64,000 nucleotides of DNA from an uncultured Faecalibacterium sp. (lineage in GTDB: Bacteria; Bacillota; Clostridia; Oscillospirales; Ruminococcaceae), in contig CAKSZF010000001.1 in NCBI GenBank assembly GCA_934525405.1, forward strand, positions 1-64,000, in the 5' to 3' direction. A program made the translations under genes and the position numbers. The notes under the pieces were generated by a model. That model was not told the DNA's origin and searched no databases. It worked only from the letters and a program-made list of their open reading frames with translations. Positions 1-9,126 of this stretch are shown here, piece after piece (the stretch's first letter is position 1; each line of letters opens with the position of its first letter).

Positions 1-15
1 GTGGAGGATAAACAA

Positions 16-1332
16 ATGAATCTCATCAAGTGTGAAAAGCTCGAGAAGAGCATGGCAGAACTGCAGTTCTCCATCGATGCAGAGGCCTTCAAGAAGGCTG
101 TTGCCGATGTTTTCAAAAAAGAGGGCAAGAAGTACCCTGTGCAGGGCTTCCGCAAGGGCAAGGCTCCCAAGGCTCTGATCGAGAAGATGTACGGCGCAGA
201 CGTCTTTACCTACGACGCCATCAACGAGCTGTTCCCGGAGGCTTTCGAGGCTGCCGCTAAGGAAGCCGGTGTGGAGCCCGTGGGCCGTCCTGAGGTCACC
301 GTGGATTCTGCCAGCGAGGCAGAGGGCGCTACCCTGACCGTGAAGGTCGCCGTGAAGCCCGAGGTCAAGGTTGGCAGCTACAACGGTCTGACCGTGGAAA
401 AGACTGTCCATACTGTTACCGACGAGGCTGTGGACGCTGAGCTGAAGCGTGTGCAGGAGCGCAACGCCCGTGAGCTGACCCGTGAGGGCGCTGCTCAGAA
501 TGGCGATATCGCTGATATCGACTTCGAGGGCTTTGTGGACGGCGTCGCATTCGAGGGCGGCAAGGCTGAGCACTACAACCTGACTCTGGGCAGCGGCAGC
601 TTCATCCCCGGCTTCGAGGAGCAGGTCGTTGGCCACTCCGCCGGCGAGGAGTTCGACGTGAACGTCACCTTCCCCACCGAGTATCAGGCTGCTGAGCTGG
701 CTGGCAAGGCTGCTGTCTTTAAGATCAAGCTGCACGAGGTCAAGTACAAGGAGCTGCCCGCTCTGGATGACGAGCTGGCAAAGGACTGCTCCGAGTACGA
801 CACTCTGGACGAGTTCAAGGCTTCCATCCGCAAGAACAATCAGGAGCAGCTGGACAAGCAGGACGATCTGGCTGTCGAGAATGCTCTGGTCGATCAGGTC
901 ATCGAGAGCATGGAGGGCGAGATCCCTCAGGCTATGTACGATGTCCGCATGGACGAGATGGTCAACGACTTTGCTTTCCGTGTGGAGCAGCAGGGTCTGC
1001 GTCTGGAGGACTACCTGAAGTATATGGGTCAGTCCATGGAGCAGTTCCGTGCCGCTTTCATGCCGCAGGCTGAGAAGCAGGTCAAGATCGGTCTGGCTCT
1101 GGAAGCTGTTGCTGCTGCTGAGCACATCGAGGCTTCCGAGGACGAGATCAATGCCGAGATCAAGCGCATTGCTGACCAGTACAAGATGGAAGAGGACAAG
1201 GTTCGTGAGCTGATCAACCTCGAGGATCTGAAGCAGGATCTGGCTCGCACCAAGGCTATCGACTTCATCAAGAGCCACGCTAACATCGTGGAGAAGCCCG
1301 CAGAGGCTGAGAAGGCTGCTGACGCTGAGTAA
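16..1332 (+). CDS. tig: Trigger factor (ribosome-bound chaperone and prolyl isomerase)
   Basis: Trigger factor binds the ribosome exit tunnel and shields nascent chains. The 438-residue product has the family's usual length and order. The ribosome-docking motif GFRKGKAP is at residues 44-51, a FKBP-type isomerase domain at about 150-235 ([15 protein letters not shown]), and a helical C-terminal chaperone domain follows. The reading frame is open from base 1, but I start at the ATG at 16 because GGAGG at 3-7 sits 8 bases upstream and the protein then begins [12 protein letters not shown] as in homologues. The gene stands before clpP and clpX, the common tig-clpP-clpX order. The tail is rich in Ala and Glu (AEKAADAE). 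Confidence 0.97.
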   Translation: MNLIKCEKLEKSMAELQFSIDAEAFKKAVADVFKKEGKKYPVQGFRKGKAPKALIEKMYGADVFTYDAINELFPEAFEAAAKEAGVEPVGRPEVTVDSASEAEGATLTVKVAVKPEVKVGSYNGLTVEKTVHTVTDEAVDAELKRVQERNARELTREGAAQNGDIADIDFEGFVDGVAFEGGKAEHYNLTLGSGSFIPGFEEQVVGHSAGEEFDVNVTFPTEYQAAELAGKAAVFKIKLHEVKYKELPALDDELAKDCSEYDTLDEFKASIRKNNQEQLDKQDDLAVENALVDQVIESMEGEIPQAMYDVRMDEMVNDFAFRVEQQGLRLEDYLKYMGQSMEQFRAAFMPQAEKQVKIGLALEAVAAAEHIEASEDEINAEIKRIADQYKMEEDKVRELINLEDLKQDLARTKAIDFIKSHANIVEKPAEAEKAADAE

Positions 1333-1381
1333 TCAGTGCCGGGCCCTGTAAAGCGCCGCAGGCGTTTTATCAAAGGTTGTT

Positions 1382-1433
1382 AAAATTGACCGGTACGGCT
1401 GAACTTTACAGGGGACCCGTATCGGTCAATTTT
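1382..1433 (+). promoter_or_regulatory. Long inverted repeat between tig and clpP
   Basis: Bases 1382-1398 and 1417-1433 form a 17-bp stem (AAAATTGACCGGTACGG against its near-perfect complement, one G-U pair) around an 18-base loop. The 3' arm ends in TTTT, so it could act as a terminator or attenuator behind tig, or as a stable clpP leader hairpin. It is not a CIRCE element, and I see no CtsR direct repeat. Function is inferred. Confidence 0.6.
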
Positions 1434-1469
1434 GCCAATAAACTTAAACCATTTCAGGAGGCGAACTTT

Positions 1470-2066
1470 ATGAGTTTTGTTCCTTACGTTGTCGAGCAGT
1501 CGGCGCACGGAGAGCGTTCTTACGATATTTTCTCTCGTCTGCTGAACGATCGCATCATCGTGCTGAGCGAGGATGTCAACGATACCACCGCAAGCCTTGT
1601 GGTGGCGCAGCTGCTGTATCTGGAAGGGCAGGACCCGGATAAGGACATCAGCCTGTATATCAACAGCCCCGGCGGCTCCATCAGTGCCGGTATGGCCATC
1701 CACGACACCATGCAGTATATCAAGTGCGATGTTTCCACCATCTGCATGGGCATGGCTGCCTCTATGGGTGCATTCCTGCTGGCAAGCGGCACCAAGGGCA
1801 AGCGCTTTGCCCTGCCCAACGCCGAGATCATGATCCACCAGCCGCTGATCGGCGGTCAGGGCGGCGGCCTTTCCGGCCAGACCACGGATATCAAGATCCA
1901 TGCCGAGCACATGGTCTATATCCGCGATAAGATGAACCGGATGCTCAGCGAGTACACCGGCCAGCCGCTGGAAAAGATCCAGCAGGACACCGAGCGCGAC
2001 AACTACCTGACCGCGCAGCAGGCAAAGGAATACGGCCTGATCGATGAGGTCATTGCCCACCGGTAA
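1470..2066 (+). CDS. clpP: ATP-dependent Clp protease proteolytic subunit
   Basis: ClpP forms the 14-subunit serine protease chamber that degrades proteins fed in by ClpX or other Clp ATPases. The 198-residue product has the usual length. The catalytic triad is visible as Ser98 (GMAASMGA), His123 (MIHQP) and Asp173 (DTERD). The frame runs further upstream, but the ATG at 1470 has a perfect AGGAGG at 1456-1461 and gives the typical start [11 protein letters not shown]. clpX follows after 36 bases, so the two are probably expressed together. A TATAAT-like box at 2072-2077 might give clpX some extra transcription, but has no good -35. Confidence 0.97.
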   Translation: MSFVPYVVEQSAHGERSYDIFSRLLNDRIIVLSEDVNDTTASLVVAQLLYLEGQDPDKDISLYINSPGGSISAGMAIHDTMQYIKCDVSTICMGMAASMGAFLLASGTKGKRFALPNAEIMIHQPLIGGQGGGLSGQTTDIKIHAEHMVYIRDKMNRMLSEYTGQPLEKIQQDTERDNYLTAQQAKEYGLIDEVIAHR

Positions 2067-2102
2067 ACCGCTATAATCTATCCAGGATAAGGAAAAACAG
2101 CT

Positions 2103-3425
2103 ATGGCAAATAACAATTCCGGCAAAAATGAAAAGGATCTGGTTTGCAGCTTTTGCGGCAAGCATCAGGACGAAGTGGAACGCATGATTATTGGCCCCGG
2201 GGTCAATATTTGCAGCGAGTGCATCGGCCTGTGCCACGATCTGCTCTCTGACAAGCCGGATCAGCCCAAAAGCGCCCGTCCGGGCCGCGGCAGCGCAAGC
2301 CGTGCCCATGTCCAGCCCGCTGCCGCAGATCTGGATATCAACATCATGACCCCGGCCGAGATCAAGGAAGGTCTGGATCAGTATGTTATCGGTCAGGACG
2401 AGGCAAAGCGTGTGCTGTCCGTTTCGGTCTACAACCACTATAAGCGCATCCTCAGCGGCAAGGGCGGCGACGTGGAGCTGCAAAAGTCCAATGTGCTGCT
2501 GCTGGGTCCCTCCGGCGTGGGCAAGACCCTGCTGGCGCAGACACTGGCCAAGATGCTGGGCGTGCCCTTCGCCATTGCGGATGCCACCACCCTTACCGAG
2601 GCCGGTTATGTGGGTGAGGACGTGGAGAACATTCTGCTCAAGCTGATCCAGGCGGCAGATTTTGACGTGCAGAAGGCACAGATCGGCATCATCTACATTG
2701 ATGAGATCGACAAGATCACCCGCAAGAGCGAAAACCCCTCCATCACCCGCGATGTGGGCGGCGAGGGCGTACAGCAGGCACTGCTGAAGATCTTGGAGGG
2801 CACTGTCAGCAATGTGCCGCCGCAGGGCGGCCGCAAGCACCCGCAGCAGGAGTTCATCCAGATCGACACCACCAACATCCTGTTCATCTGCGGCGGTGCT
2901 TTTGATGGTCTGGACAAGTATATCCTGCGCCGCACCGATAAGTCCGCGCTGGGCTTCGGCAGTGCGCTGAAGGATAACTCCACCGAGGCCGAGCGTGCAC
3001 TGCTGCGCAAGGTAGAGCCCCACGATCTGGTCAAGTTCGGCCTGATCCCGGAGCTGATCGGCCGTCTGCCGGTCATCACCGTGCTGGACGATCTGGACGA
3101 GGATGCACTGGTGCGCGTGCTCAAGGAGCCTCGCAACAGTCTGGTCAAGCAGTACAAGGAGCTGCTGGGTATGGACAACGTGGAGCTTACCTTCACGGAC
3201 GAAGCTTTGCACGCCATTGCCCGCAAGACCATCGAGCGCAAGACTGGTGCCCGTGGTCTGCGCAGCGTGATGGAAAGCATTCTGCTGCCCATCATGTACG
3301 AGGTGCCCAGCGATGCTACCATCATCCGCGTGACCGTGGACGAGGACACCGTGGAGGGCGGCGAGGCACATCTGGAATACGGTGCCGTGCGCAAACGCTA
3401 TAAAAATCAGGCCGCTCTCAGCTGA
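2103..3425 (+). CDS. clpX: ClpX unfoldase, ATP-binding subunit of ClpXP
   Basis: ClpX is the hexameric AAA+ unfoldase that recognises tagged substrates and threads them into ClpP. The 440-residue protein carries the N-terminal C4 zinc finger (Cys15, Cys18, Cys37, Cys40), Walker A GPSGVGKT near 135-142, Walker B IIYIDEID near 196-203, and a C-terminal D2-small domain ending about residue 420. The ATG at 2103 follows a purine-rich AGGATAAGGA. It directly follows clpP and is closed by a strong terminator at 3461-3504, so it ends the tig-clpP-clpX unit. Confidence 0.97.
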   Translation: MANNNSGKNEKDLVCSFCGKHQDEVERMIIGPGVNICSECIGLCHDLLSDKPDQPKSARPGRGSASRAHVQPAAADLDINIMTPAEIKEGLDQYVIGQDEAKRVLSVSVYNHYKRILSGKGGDVELQKSNVLLLGPSGVGKTLLAQTLAKMLGVPFAIADATTLTEAGYVGEDVENILLKLIQAADFDVQKAQIGIIYIDEIDKITRKSENPSITRDVGGEGVQQALLKILEGTVSNVPPQGGRKHPQQEFIQIDTTNILFICGGAFDGLDKYILRRTDKSALGFGSALKDNSTEAERALLRKVEPHDLVKFGLIPELIGRLPVITVLDDLDEDALVRVLKEPRNSLVKQYKELLGMDNVELTFTDEALHAIARKTIERKTGARGLRSVMESILLPIMYEVPSDATIIRVTVDEDTVEGGEAHLEYGAVRKRYKNQAALS

Positions 3426-3460
3426 CGGCATCGCCGCACAGCAGGGGAGTGTACCTGCCT

Positions 3461-3504
3461 AAAAGCCCTGTTTCGAAAGCTTTTTGCTTTTGGCAGGGCT
3501 TTTT
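3461..3504 (+). terminator. Intrinsic terminator after clpX
   Basis: AAAAGCCCTG (3461-3470) pairs with CAGGGCTTTT (3494-3503). A second small stem (AAAGC/GCTTT) is nested inside and a T-run follows. It lies 36 bases behind the clpX stop and before the next promoter. Confidence 0.85.
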
Positions 3505-3516
3505 GCTTTCAAATTC

Positions 3517-3545
3517 TTGTTTCTGACAGGAAAATGTACTATAAT
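3517..3545 (+). promoter_or_regulatory. Sigma-A type promoter for the aminotransferase gene
   Basis: TTGTTT (3517-3522), a 17-base spacer and TATAAT (3540-3545) sit between the clpX terminator and the aminotransferase gene, leaving a leader of about 100 bases. Confidence 0.7.
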
Positions 3546-3652
3546 AATAAAATGTGGATCGTGCGGCGTGTGCTCTCTGGCAGGGGCATACCGCAAAAGA
3601 CGAGCCATAGTATTGGGTAACAGGAAGAGTACGATAAAGGAGTGTGTTTTCA

Positions 3653-4933
3653 ATGGCAAATTATCACGAGATGGATCGCGCTGCGCTGACTGCTGAAAAG
3701 GCAGCGCTGGAGCAGGCTTATAAGCAGTTTCAGGCAAAGGGTCTGAAGCTCAATATGGCACGCGGCAAGCCCGGCCCCCACCAGATGGATCTGGCAATGG
3801 ACCTGCTGAAGATGACCGACTACACCACGGATGCAGGCACCGATGCCCGCAACTACGGCGAACTGGAGGGTCTGCACGAGGCCCGCGCCCTGTTTGCAGA
3901 TGTGTTCGGCGTAAAGCCCAACGAGGTGTTCGTGGGCGGCAACTCCAGCCTGCAGCTGATGTATAACCTCATCAACATCGGTTATGTGTTCGGTTTCCCG
4001 GAGTCTCCCTGCCCTTGGTCTCAGGTGGAGAAGCGCAAGTTCCTCTGCCCGGTGCCCGGCTATGACCGTCACTTTGCCATCACTGAGGAGTTCGGCTTTG
4101 AGCTCATCAGCGTACCCATGACCCCCAACGGCCCCGATATGGACGTTGTGGAAAAGCTGGTAGCAGAGGATGATACCATCAAGGGCATCTGGTGTGTGCC
4201 GCAGTACTCCAACCCCGATGGCTACACTTACAGCGATGAGACCATCGAGCGCTTTGCCAAGATGAAAACCGCTGCCCCGGATTTCAAGATCTTCTGGGAT
4301 GAGGCCTACATCGTCCATCACTTGACCGAGGAGATCATCGAGACCCCCGTGCTGCTGAATGTGAGCAAGAAGTACGGCACGCAGGATCGCGTGTTCATGT
4401 TCACCTCCACCAGCAAGATCACCTTCCCGGGTGCCGGTGTTTCTGCCATTGCATGCAGCGACAACAGCATGAAGTATATGTGCAAGCGCTTTGCTGTGAT
4501 GATCATCAGCTACGACAAGATGAACCAGCTGCGCCATGTTCGCTTCCTGAAGAACAAGGAAGGCGTTCTGGCACACATGGCAAAGCATCGCCGCCGTCTG
4601 GTGCCCTGCTTCGATGCCGTCAAGACCGCCTTTGCCGCCAACCTCACCCCTTGCGGTGATATTGCCCACTGGACCAACCCCAAGGGCGGCTACTTCATCA
4701 GCCTGTATGTCATGCCCGGCTGCGCTAAGCGCGTGGCGGAACTGTGCAAGAACGCAGGTCTGGTGCTGACCGGCGCAGGCTCTGCTTATCCGTACCACAA
4801 TGACCCGCAGGACTCTCACCTGCGCATCGCCCCCACTTACCCCAGTCTGGACGAGGTGGAGACTGCTTCCGAGCTGCTGTGCGTCTGTGTGCGTCTGGCT
4901 GTTGTGGAAAAGCTGCTGGCTGACATGGCCTAA
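3653..4933 (+). CDS. PLP-dependent class I aminotransferase (AspT/MocR-type aspartate aminotransferase)
   Basis: This is a cytosolic pyridoxal-phosphate enzyme of 426 residues. The N-terminal GLKLNMARGKPGPHQMDLA and the active-site stretch FTSTSKITFPGAG, whose Lys would carry PLP, are typical of the aspartate aminotransferase subgroup in Pfam Aminotran_MocR, so aspartate/2-oxoglutarate exchange is the likely reaction; substrate is inferred. I choose the ATG at 3653 with AAAGGAG at 3636-3642. The GTG at 3644 would lie only one base from that site. It has its own promoter at 3517-3545 and appears monocistronic. Confidence 0.88.
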   Translation: MANYHEMDRAALTAEKAALEQAYKQFQAKGLKLNMARGKPGPHQMDLAMDLLKMTDYTTDAGTDARNYGELEGLHEARALFADVFGVKPNEVFVGGNSSLQLMYNLINIGYVFGFPESPCPWSQVEKRKFLCPVPGYDRHFAITEEFGFELISVPMTPNGPDMDVVEKLVAEDDTIKGIWCVPQYSNPDGYTYSDETIERFAKMKTAAPDFKIFWDEAYIVHHLTEEIIETPVLLNVSKKYGTQDRVFMFTSTSKITFPGAGVSAIACSDNSMKYMCKRFAVMIISYDKMNQLRHVRFLKNKEGVLAHMAKHRRRLVPCFDAVKTAFAANLTPCGDIAHWTNPKGGYFISLYVMPGCAKRVAELCKNAGLVLTGAGSAYPYHNDPQDSHLRIAPTYPSLDEVETASELLCVCVRLAVVEKLLADMA

Positions 4934-5037
4934 GGCTTGAAATAATTTGTATATTCTCCTCTGCGGGGCTCTTTGCAGGGCTGGCAGGGGAGTTTTATCA
5001 CAGAAAGGTCGGCACGATGGCTGCTCTGTGAGGAGAG

Positions 5038-5093
5038 GAACCGTCGGCAAAACTTGCGGTTCACAACAAAAACGGCTGCGGCTGCACAGCCGC
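5038..5093 (+). promoter_or_regulatory. Two hairpins in the secDF leader
   Basis: The first hairpin pairs GAACC (5038-5042) and GCAA with TTGC-GGTTC ending at 5062, with a bulge. The second pairs GCGGCT (5078-5083) with AGCCGC (5088-5093), 8 bases before the GGAGG of secDF. The second lacks a long T-run, so a translational or processing role is as likely as termination. I recognise no known riboswitch. Confidence 0.4.
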
Positions 5094-5115
5094 CGCTTTT
5101 GGAGGTTCCCGACTT

Positions 5116-7449
5116 ATGAAAACAAAAGGCAAAGCATGGCAGCTGGTCGTTACCGCGCTGCTGATCGTTGTGTTTGTCTACACCGCCTTTTTTGGCGTGG
5201 CGGCAAAATACGGCGATGTGACCACCACCTACATCAAGGGTGCAAGAGATATCCGCTTTGGTGTGGATATCAAGGGCGGCGTCAACGTCACCTTTGTACC
5301 TTCGGATGGCTATGATGCCACGGACGAGCAGCTGGATGCTGCTCGTTTGGTCATCGAGAACCGTCTGGTCGCGTTGAACGTGACCGACTACGAGCTGTAT
5401 GTGGACAACAACTCCGACAGCCTGATCCTGGAGTTCCCGTGGCAGTCCGGCGAGACGGATTTTGACCCCGAGTCTGCCATTCAGGAGATCGGCACCACCG
5501 CCTACCTGACCTTCCGCGAGGGCGCCAGCAAGGACGGCGAGCTGATTTTGGACGGCTCCATGGTCGAAAGCGCCTCGGCGCAGTACGGTGCTGTGAGCAA
5601 CGGCGGCAGCTCTGAGTATTACGTTGCCCTCAAGTTCACCACCGAAGGTGCCAAGGCCTTTGGCGACGCCACCACCAAGCTGGCCGCCGATAAGGGCAGC
5701 ATCAGCATCTGGCTGGACGATGAGAACGTGAGTACCGCTACCGTCAACACCGCCATCACCGACGGACAGGCCATCATCACCAGCTCTGCTTCCAATCCCT
5801 TTACGCAGGATGCCGTGGTCAAGATGGCGCGCCAGATCAACTCCGGTGCGCTGCCCTTTGCTTTGAGCGTGGACAGCTACTCCACCGTAAGCCCCAGTCT
5901 GGGCGAAAACAGTCTCAGCGCTATGGTACTGGCAGGCCTGATCGCTTTTGCCCTCATCGTGGTGTTCATGACGGTACTGTACCGTCTGCCGGGCTTTCTG
6001 GCCTGCATCGCGCTGGCCGGTCAGGTGGCGGCTACGCTGGCCTTTGTATCCGGCTATTTCCCGGTGTTTGAAAGCTTTACTCTGACCCTGCCTGGCATCG
6101 CAGGTATTATTCTGGCCATCGGTATGGGTGTGGACGCCAACGTCATCACCGCCGAGCGCATCAAGGAGGAGCTGAAAAACGGCAAATCTCTGGATGGCGC
6201 ACTGAAGAGCGGCTTTGCCCGCGGCCTGACCCCTATCATTGACGGCAACGTAACCATCGTCATCGTGGCCATTGTACTCATGGGTGCCTTCGGCCCTTCG
6301 GATGGCCTGTTTGCCAAGGCGCTGCACTTTGTATTCTTTGCCTTTGGCCCCTCTACCGCAGGCACTATCTACGCCTTTGGTTATACTCTGCTCACCGGCG
6401 TGCTGCTGAACTTTGTGTTTGGCGTATTCGCTACCCGTGTTATGATCCGTGGCGCAGCCGCCATCAAGGCACTGCGCAACCCGTGGCTCTACGGTGCTGC
6501 AAAGCCCGGGCAGGAGAAGGCAGAAAAGAAGCCGGTGGATTTCGTATCCCTGCGCAAAAAGTTCCTGACCTTCTCCGCCTGCCTGATGGTAGTCATCCTG
6601 CTGTGCGCCGCGGTGTTCGGTGTGCATTTGGATACCGAGTTCACCGGCGGTGCCATGATCACTCTGTCCTACGAGGGCAGTTTTGATCAGTCCGCTGTGC
6701 AAAAGACCGCTGCTGCGGCGCTGGAAAACACCGGCCTGACCCTGCAGACCGGCGAGAACGTAGCCACCGGTGACCAGACCCTGAAGATCTCCATGCCCGG
6801 CACCGAGACCGTGACCACCGAGCAGGTGGAGAACCTGCTGGACTCCCTGAACGAGAACTACCCGGACAACCAGTTTGCCCAGCTGTCTCTGAGCAACGTC
6901 AGCGCGGCCATGGGCACCAAGTTCCTGCAGAAGAGTTTGGTGGCTGTGCTGTTTGCGCTGGTGCTCATTCTGCTGTATATCGCCCTGCGCTTCAAGAACA
7001 TCGGCGGTCTGACCGGCGGTATGATGGCAGTGCTGGCGCTGGTCAACGACCTGATGGTGGTGTTCGGCACCTTTGTGCTGCTGCGCACCGCACTGGACGG
7101 CAACTTTATCGCCGCCATGCTCACCATCCTTGGCTATTCCATCAACGATACTGTTGTGGTGTACGACCGTATCCGCGAGAACCGCGCCCTCATAGGCAAA
7201 AAGGGCAGCTTTGAAGAGCTGGTCAACCAGTCGGTCAACCAGTCTGCCCGCCGCACCCTGATCACCACCATCACCACCGTGATGGCTCTGGGCGTGATGT
7301 GCATCGTGGCAAAGCTCTACGGTCTGGACAGCATCTTCACCTTTGCGTTCCCGCTGATGATGGGTATGGTCAGCGGTGTGTACACCTCTCTGTGCGTTTC
7401 CACCTCGGCATGGGTGCTGTGGAGCGAGCGCAGCAAAAAGAAAAACTGA
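5116..7449 (+). CDS. secDF: Fused SecD-SecF protein translocase subunit
   Basis: SecDF uses the proton gradient to pull proteins out of the SecYEG channel on the outer face of the membrane. This 777-residue protein fuses both subunits, as in many Firmicutes. The SecD half has one N-terminal membrane helix, the RFGVDIKGG motif, a large external domain and a helix bundle with [15 protein letters not shown]. The SecF half starts near residue 480 and contains TEFTGGAMI and the motif [13 protein letters not shown]. The ATG at 5116 has GGAGG at 5101-5105. nrdR follows 16 bases downstream and may be co-transcribed. No yajC is next to it. Confidence 0.96.
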   Translation: MKTKGKAWQLVVTALLIVVFVYTAFFGVAAKYGDVTTTYIKGARDIRFGVDIKGGVNVTFVPSDGYDATDEQLDAARLVIENRLVALNVTDYELYVDNNSDSLILEFPWQSGETDFDPESAIQEIGTTAYLTFREGASKDGELILDGSMVESASAQYGAVSNGGSSEYYVALKFTTEGAKAFGDATTKLAADKGSISIWLDDENVSTATVNTAITDGQAIITSSASNPFTQDAVVKMARQINSGALPFALSVDSYSTVSPSLGENSLSAMVLAGLIAFALIVVFMTVLYRLPGFLACIALAGQVAATLAFVSGYFPVFESFTLTLPGIAGIILAIGMGVDANVITAERIKEELKNGKSLDGALKSGFARGLTPIIDGNVTIVIVAIVLMGAFGPSDGLFAKALHFVFFAFGPSTAGTIYAFGYTLLTGVLLNFVFGVFATRVMIRGAAAIKALRNPWLYGAAKPGQEKAEKKPVDFVSLRKKFLTFSACLMVVILLCAAVFGVHLDTEFTGGAMITLSYEGSFDQSAVQKTAAAALENTGLTLQTGENVATGDQTLKISMPGTETVTTEQVENLLDSLNENYPDNQFAQLSLSNVSAAMGTKFLQKSLVAVLFALVLILLYIALRFKNIGGLTGGMMAVLALVNDLMVVFGTFVLLRTALDGNFIAAMLTILGYSINDTVVVYDRIRENRALIGKKGSFEELVNQSVNQSARRTLITTITTVMALGVMCIVAKLYGLDSIFTFAFPLMMGMVSGVYTSLCVSTSAWVLWSERSKKKN

Positions 7450-7465
7450 GGCGGAGGAACAAAAG

Positions 7466-7933
7466 ATGAAGTGCCCTTATTGCGGTGCGGAGGAATCCAA
7501 GGTGATTGACTCCCGCCCCACGGAAGATAACGAGCGCATCCGCCGCCGCCGCGAGTGCCTGAACTGCCACATGCGCTTTACCACCTACGAGGTGGTGGAA
7601 ACGGTGCCGCTGGTGGTCATCAAAAAGGACAACTCCCGCGAACCCTTTGACCGGCAGAAGCTGTTCAACGCCATGCTGCGCGCCTGTGCCAAGCGTCCTG
7701 TCAGCTACGAAACGCTGGAACGTGCTGTCAGCAGCATTGAGCAGTCCTTGTTCAGCTCCTACGACCGCGAGATCCCCAGTGTGCGCATCGGAGAGCTGAC
7801 CATGGAGGAGCTGAAAAAGATCGACGAGGTGGCCTATATCCGCTTCGCCTCGGTCTACCGCCAGTTTGCGGACGTGGAAAGCTTCCTTGATGAACTGAAA
7901 AAGCTTGTGGGCGACCGCAAGGAAAATCAGTAA
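7466..7933 (+). CDS. nrdR: Transcriptional repressor NrdR
   Basis: NrdR represses ribonucleotide reductase genes when dATP is high. The 155-residue product has the family length: a zinc ribbon with Cys3, Cys6, Cys31 and Cys34, the basic RIRRRREC stretch, and an ATP-cone from about residue 49 to 139. The frame extends upstream into secDF, but the ATG at 7466 with GGAGG at 7453-7457 gives the canonical start MKCPYCG. The gene ends just before a strong two-way terminator. I saw no NrdR box in this window. Confidence 0.96.
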   Translation: MKCPYCGAEESKVIDSRPTEDNERIRRRRECLNCHMRFTTYEVVETVPLVVIKKDNSREPFDRQKLFNAMLRACAKRPVSYETLERAVSSIEQSLFSSYDREIPSVRIGELTMEELKKIDEVAYIRFASVYRQFADVESFLDELKKLVGDRKENQ

Positions 7934-7943
7934 ACTATAACTT

Positions 7944-7984
7944 AAAAAGGACACTGCACGAAACACTGTGCAGTGTCCTTTTTT
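7944..7984. terminator. Bidirectional terminator between nrdR and the DUF4363 gene
   Basis: AAAAAGGACACTGCAC (7944-7959) pairs perfectly with its complement at 7968-7983. There is an A-run on one side and a T-run on the other, so it can end the + unit (nrdR) and the - unit (DUF421/DUF4363). Confidence 0.9.
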
Positions 7985-7991
7985 GCTCATC

Positions 7992-8360
7992 TTACACCAG
8001 CCGCCGGGCAAGCCATTCCAGTCGCTCCACCTCCACCTGTGCGCGGCGCAGTTCACCCAGCGCATCCTCTGCGGCCTGCTGCTCAAGGTATCCGTCTGCC
8101 GCCCGCAGTGCAGCTTCCAGCTCCGTGTAGTCGGCAGTGCGCAGCAGATGGCTCATGGTCTCCCGCATGGTGTCGCACAGCTCTGCACCCTCGGCAAGCG
8201 CCTGCCGCGCAGTGGGAAAGTCTTTCTGCCGTACCGCTTCAAGGGCGCAGTCCAAGTCAGCCGAGATATCCTGTGCAAAACCCTGCACCCGTCCGCTGCT
8301 GTAAAGGGATACCCCCAGCAGCGCAGCTACGATTAGGATGCACGCATAGATCCGCTTCAT
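7992..8360 (-). CDS. DUF4363 family small exported protein
   Basis: This 122-residue protein begins with an uncleaved or cleaved signal-like helix (MKRIYACILIVAALLGVSLYS) followed by a helical soluble part rich in Ala, Glu and Arg. It fits DUF4363, a Clostridia family of unknown function that is often found next to DUF421 membrane proteins. Its ATG overlaps the stop of the DUF421 gene by 4 bases, so the two are translationally coupled. A role at the membrane, perhaps in spore or envelope physiology, is only an inference from this pairing. Confidence 0.7.
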   Translation of the reverse strand: MKRIYACILIVAALLGVSLYSSGRVQGFAQDISADLDCALEAVRQKDFPTARQALAEGAELCDTMRETMSHLLRTADYTELEAALRAADGYLEQQAAEDALGELRRAQVEVERLEWLARRLV

Positions 8361-9049
8361 CGCTTTCCTCCCGGCTGACGACCTTCCTTTTTCAGCAGAA
8401 AATAGTCCTCGGTCTCGTTACCGATGAGCAGTAAGATCTCCTGTGGTAGAACTGTGTTTGCCGTGGCAGTGCGTTCCAGCCATGCACGGTCCTTACCGCA
8501 CCAGCGCAGATTGTCCTCCAACACCTGCCCGTCCAGCACAAAGGGGATGGTGGCCTGTGTCTGCTGTACCTTCAGCTGCAAGTCGGACAGGGTAGCCGCT
8601 TCCTGCTCCGGGCGCAGCGCCGCCGACAGCGTGCCGTTGGTTTCAATTACGGCGTAGGATACCCTGCGTGGGTCAAAGATATCCTTGCCGCGCAGCGCCT
8701 CCATCAGGTCGGCAGTGGTCAGCCGCAGCATCCGCAAAGCGTTCTGGTCGATCTTTCCGTCCAGAATGACCGTTTTGGGACGCCCGGAGAGGAAATTGAA
8801 AAATTTCTGGCTGCGGAAGCTCACCACCGAACCCAGCAGCTCCAGCGCCGCAATGAGGAACAGCGGGATGAGACTGGCGGTAATGGGCACATCCTCTGAT
8901 TCAATGGAGATGGACGCCAGATTGGAGATAAGGATAGTGGATACCAGCTCCTCCGGCTGCAATTCTCCCAGCTGACGTTTGCCCATCAGCCGCATGGCAA
9001 ACAAAACACAAAGATACAGGATAATGGTGCGGCAAAGCAGCAGTTTCAT
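8357..9049 (-). CDS. DUF421 (YetF-like) membrane protein
   Basis: The 230-residue product has two or three N-terminal membrane helices with the family motif MRLMGKRQLGELQPEELV, then a cytoplasmic domain containing the DGKID and LRLTTADLMEALR patterns of DUF421/YetF proteins. The start at 9049 has GGGAGG 8 bases upstream on the minus strand; an upstream extension of the frame looks non-coding. It is the first gene of a pair with the DUF4363 gene and is divergent from the ger-like operon, sharing a short intergenic region of under 80 bases. Function is unknown. Confidence 0.8.
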   Translation of the reverse strand: MKLLLCRTIILYLCVLFAMRLMGKRQLGELQPEELVSTILISNLASISIESEDVPITASLIPLFLIAALELLGSVVSFRSQKFFNFLSGRPKTVILDGKIDQNALRMLRLTTADLMEALRGKDIFDPRRVSYAVIETNGTLSAALRPEQEAATLSDLQLKVQQTQATIPFVLDGQVLEDNLRWCGKDRAWLERTATANTVLPQEILLLIGNETEDYFLLKKEGRQPGGKR

Positions 9050-9126
9050 GCACAAACCCTCCCGGTGCGGTGTGCGCGGCGTATTCCGCTGCGGCAAAGC
9101 GGGCATACTGCACACACAAAGGAGTG

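Noticed and set aside
1382-1433. CIRCE or CtsR operator before clpP
   Set aside because: Neither the TTAGCACTC-N9-GAGTGCTAA palindrome nor the GGTCAAA direct repeat is present.
1380-3431. 683-codon open frame on - across clpP and clpX
   Set aside because: It is the antisense shadow of clpP/clpX, caused by GC-rich third positions; no ribosome site and no recognisable protein.
4930-6702. 590-codon open frame on - across secDF
   Set aside because: Shadow of secDF. The real + gene has all SecD and SecF motifs.
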